Source of the DNA: Thermoflexales bacterium
GTDB lineage: Bacteria; Chloroflexota; Anaerolineae; J036; Brachytrichaceae
DNA: 5,693 nucleotides
Assembly: GCA_017998555.1 (NCBI GenBank)
Contig: JAGOCU010000113.1
Span: forward strand, 1,421-7,113
Direction: 5' to 3'
A program made the position numbers and the translations under genes. Under the pieces are notes generated by a model. That model was not told where the DNA came from and did no database searches. It was given only the letters and a program-made list of their open reading frames with translations. This document shows positions 5,513 to 5,693 of this stretch, piece after piece (within the stretch, counting starts at the first letter, position 1; the number at the start of each line of letters is the position of its first letter).

Positions 5513-5555
5513 CGGAATCGCCATGCCCCCGCGAAGCGGGGGCATGGCGATTCCG
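5513..5555. repeat. Perfect palindrome H4 (20-bp arms, GAA loop) between the cupin-like and phosphoribosyltransferase genes
   Basis: Arms 5513-5532 and 5536-5555 pair perfectly around GAA (5533-5535). The tip holds the GCGAAGC motif also present in H2. It begins 9 nt after the cupin stop on the minus strand and ends 18 nt before the phosphoribosyltransferase start. There is no following U-tract. The outer arm sequence (GGAATCGCCATG) is unrelated to H1 and H2. It could be a terminator for the cupin gene or an intercistronic mRNA structure. Confidence 0.9.
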
Positions 5556-5564
5556 GACAACGAT

Positions 5565-5693
5565 CTAGGCGCCGTCGGGCAGCGGGCGGTGCCTGGACGG
5601 ATAGTTGACGATCTTGTCCCACTCATCGGCTGTTGAGCGCGCGACGAAGGCGATCAACGGACCGTCGCCGATGTTGTAGACCTCATGCGGCAC
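5565..5693 (-). CDS. Cupin-like protein, C-terminal fragment (start outside window)
   Basis: The minus frame is open from the window end to TAG at 5567-5565 and yields 42 residues: PHEVYNIGDGPLIAFVARS at the front, then ADEWDKIVNYPSRHRPLPDGA. 'PHEVYNIGD-PLI-FV' is the second cupin motif as found at the end of small cupin-2 barrels: a conserved 'P-(H/N)-x(5)-N-x-G' followed by a hydrophobic strand. It may be a metal-binding barrel, but the first cupin motif is missing from view and function cannot be assigned. It ends 9 nt from palindrome H4. Confidence 0.65.
   Translation of the reverse strand: MPHEVYNIGDGPLIAFVARSTADEWDKIVNYPSRHRPLPDGA

Noticed and set aside
643..5555. Palindromes as CRISPR repeats
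   Set aside because: The units are kilobases apart, not regularly spaced, have no spacers and sit at gene ends; no cas genes are present.
5495..5626. N-terminal extension of the phosphoribosyltransferase
   Set aside because: It crosses palindrome H4 and the cupin stop region and has no family similarity before MPKIIYTW.

Overview
This is a gene-dense, high-GC bacterial segment with seven complete protein genes and two cut by the window edges. All genes are on the minus strand except one, an LCP-family cell-wall protein gene. The mix of an LCP protein with a LytR-type C-terminal domain, an Rv2061-type F420/PPOX enzyme and a LarA-like nickel-pincer isomerase homologue fits a high-GC Gram-positive-like or Chloroflexota genome. 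Chloroflexota is my best guess at modest confidence; no rRNA or phylogenetic marker is present to settle it. I saw no tRNA, rRNA, CRISPR array, transposase or phage gene.

Layout, left to right. (1) 1-608, minus: the start of a two-TM bacterial PH-domain membrane protein that runs off the left edge. (2) 609-698: intergenic, with a -10-like element and perfect palindrome H1. (3) 699-1949, minus: LarA-superfamily (DUF2088) protein. (4) 1950-1994: a 45-bp divergent promoter region. (5) 1995-3479, plus: LCP-family protein. (6) After a 12-bp convergent gap, 3492-3866, minus: Rv2061-type PPOX/F420-dependent enzyme. (7) Palindrome H2 at 3919-3999, which overlaps the 3' end of the next gene. (8) 3943-4599, minus: histidine phosphatase, overlapping (TGATG) the MazG-like pyrophosphohydrolase gene at 4599-4937. 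(9) Palindrome H3. (10) 5027-5494, minus: COG2236-type purine phosphoribosyltransferase. (11) Palindrome H4. (12) 5565-5693, minus: the C-terminal end of a cupin-like protein.

Functionally, the phosphoribosyltransferase, MazG-like hydrolase and histidine phosphatase may form a small nucleotide salvage/sanitation and phosphate-removal cluster. The LCP protein acts at the cell envelope. The LarA-like and PH-domain genes have no evident link to their neighbours.

The most unusual feature is the set of four long palindromes, H1 to H4. Each lies at the 3' end of a minus-strand gene. They have 19-39 bp perfect arms, 2-3 nt loops and GC-rich tips, and none is followed by a U-tract. H1 and H2 share a near-identical 35-bp core. 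H2 is a 39-bp perfect inverted repeat that encodes the last 18 residues and stop codon of the histidine phosphatase. They look like a dispersed palindromic repeat family that may also act as U-tract-less terminators or 3'-end mRNA structures.
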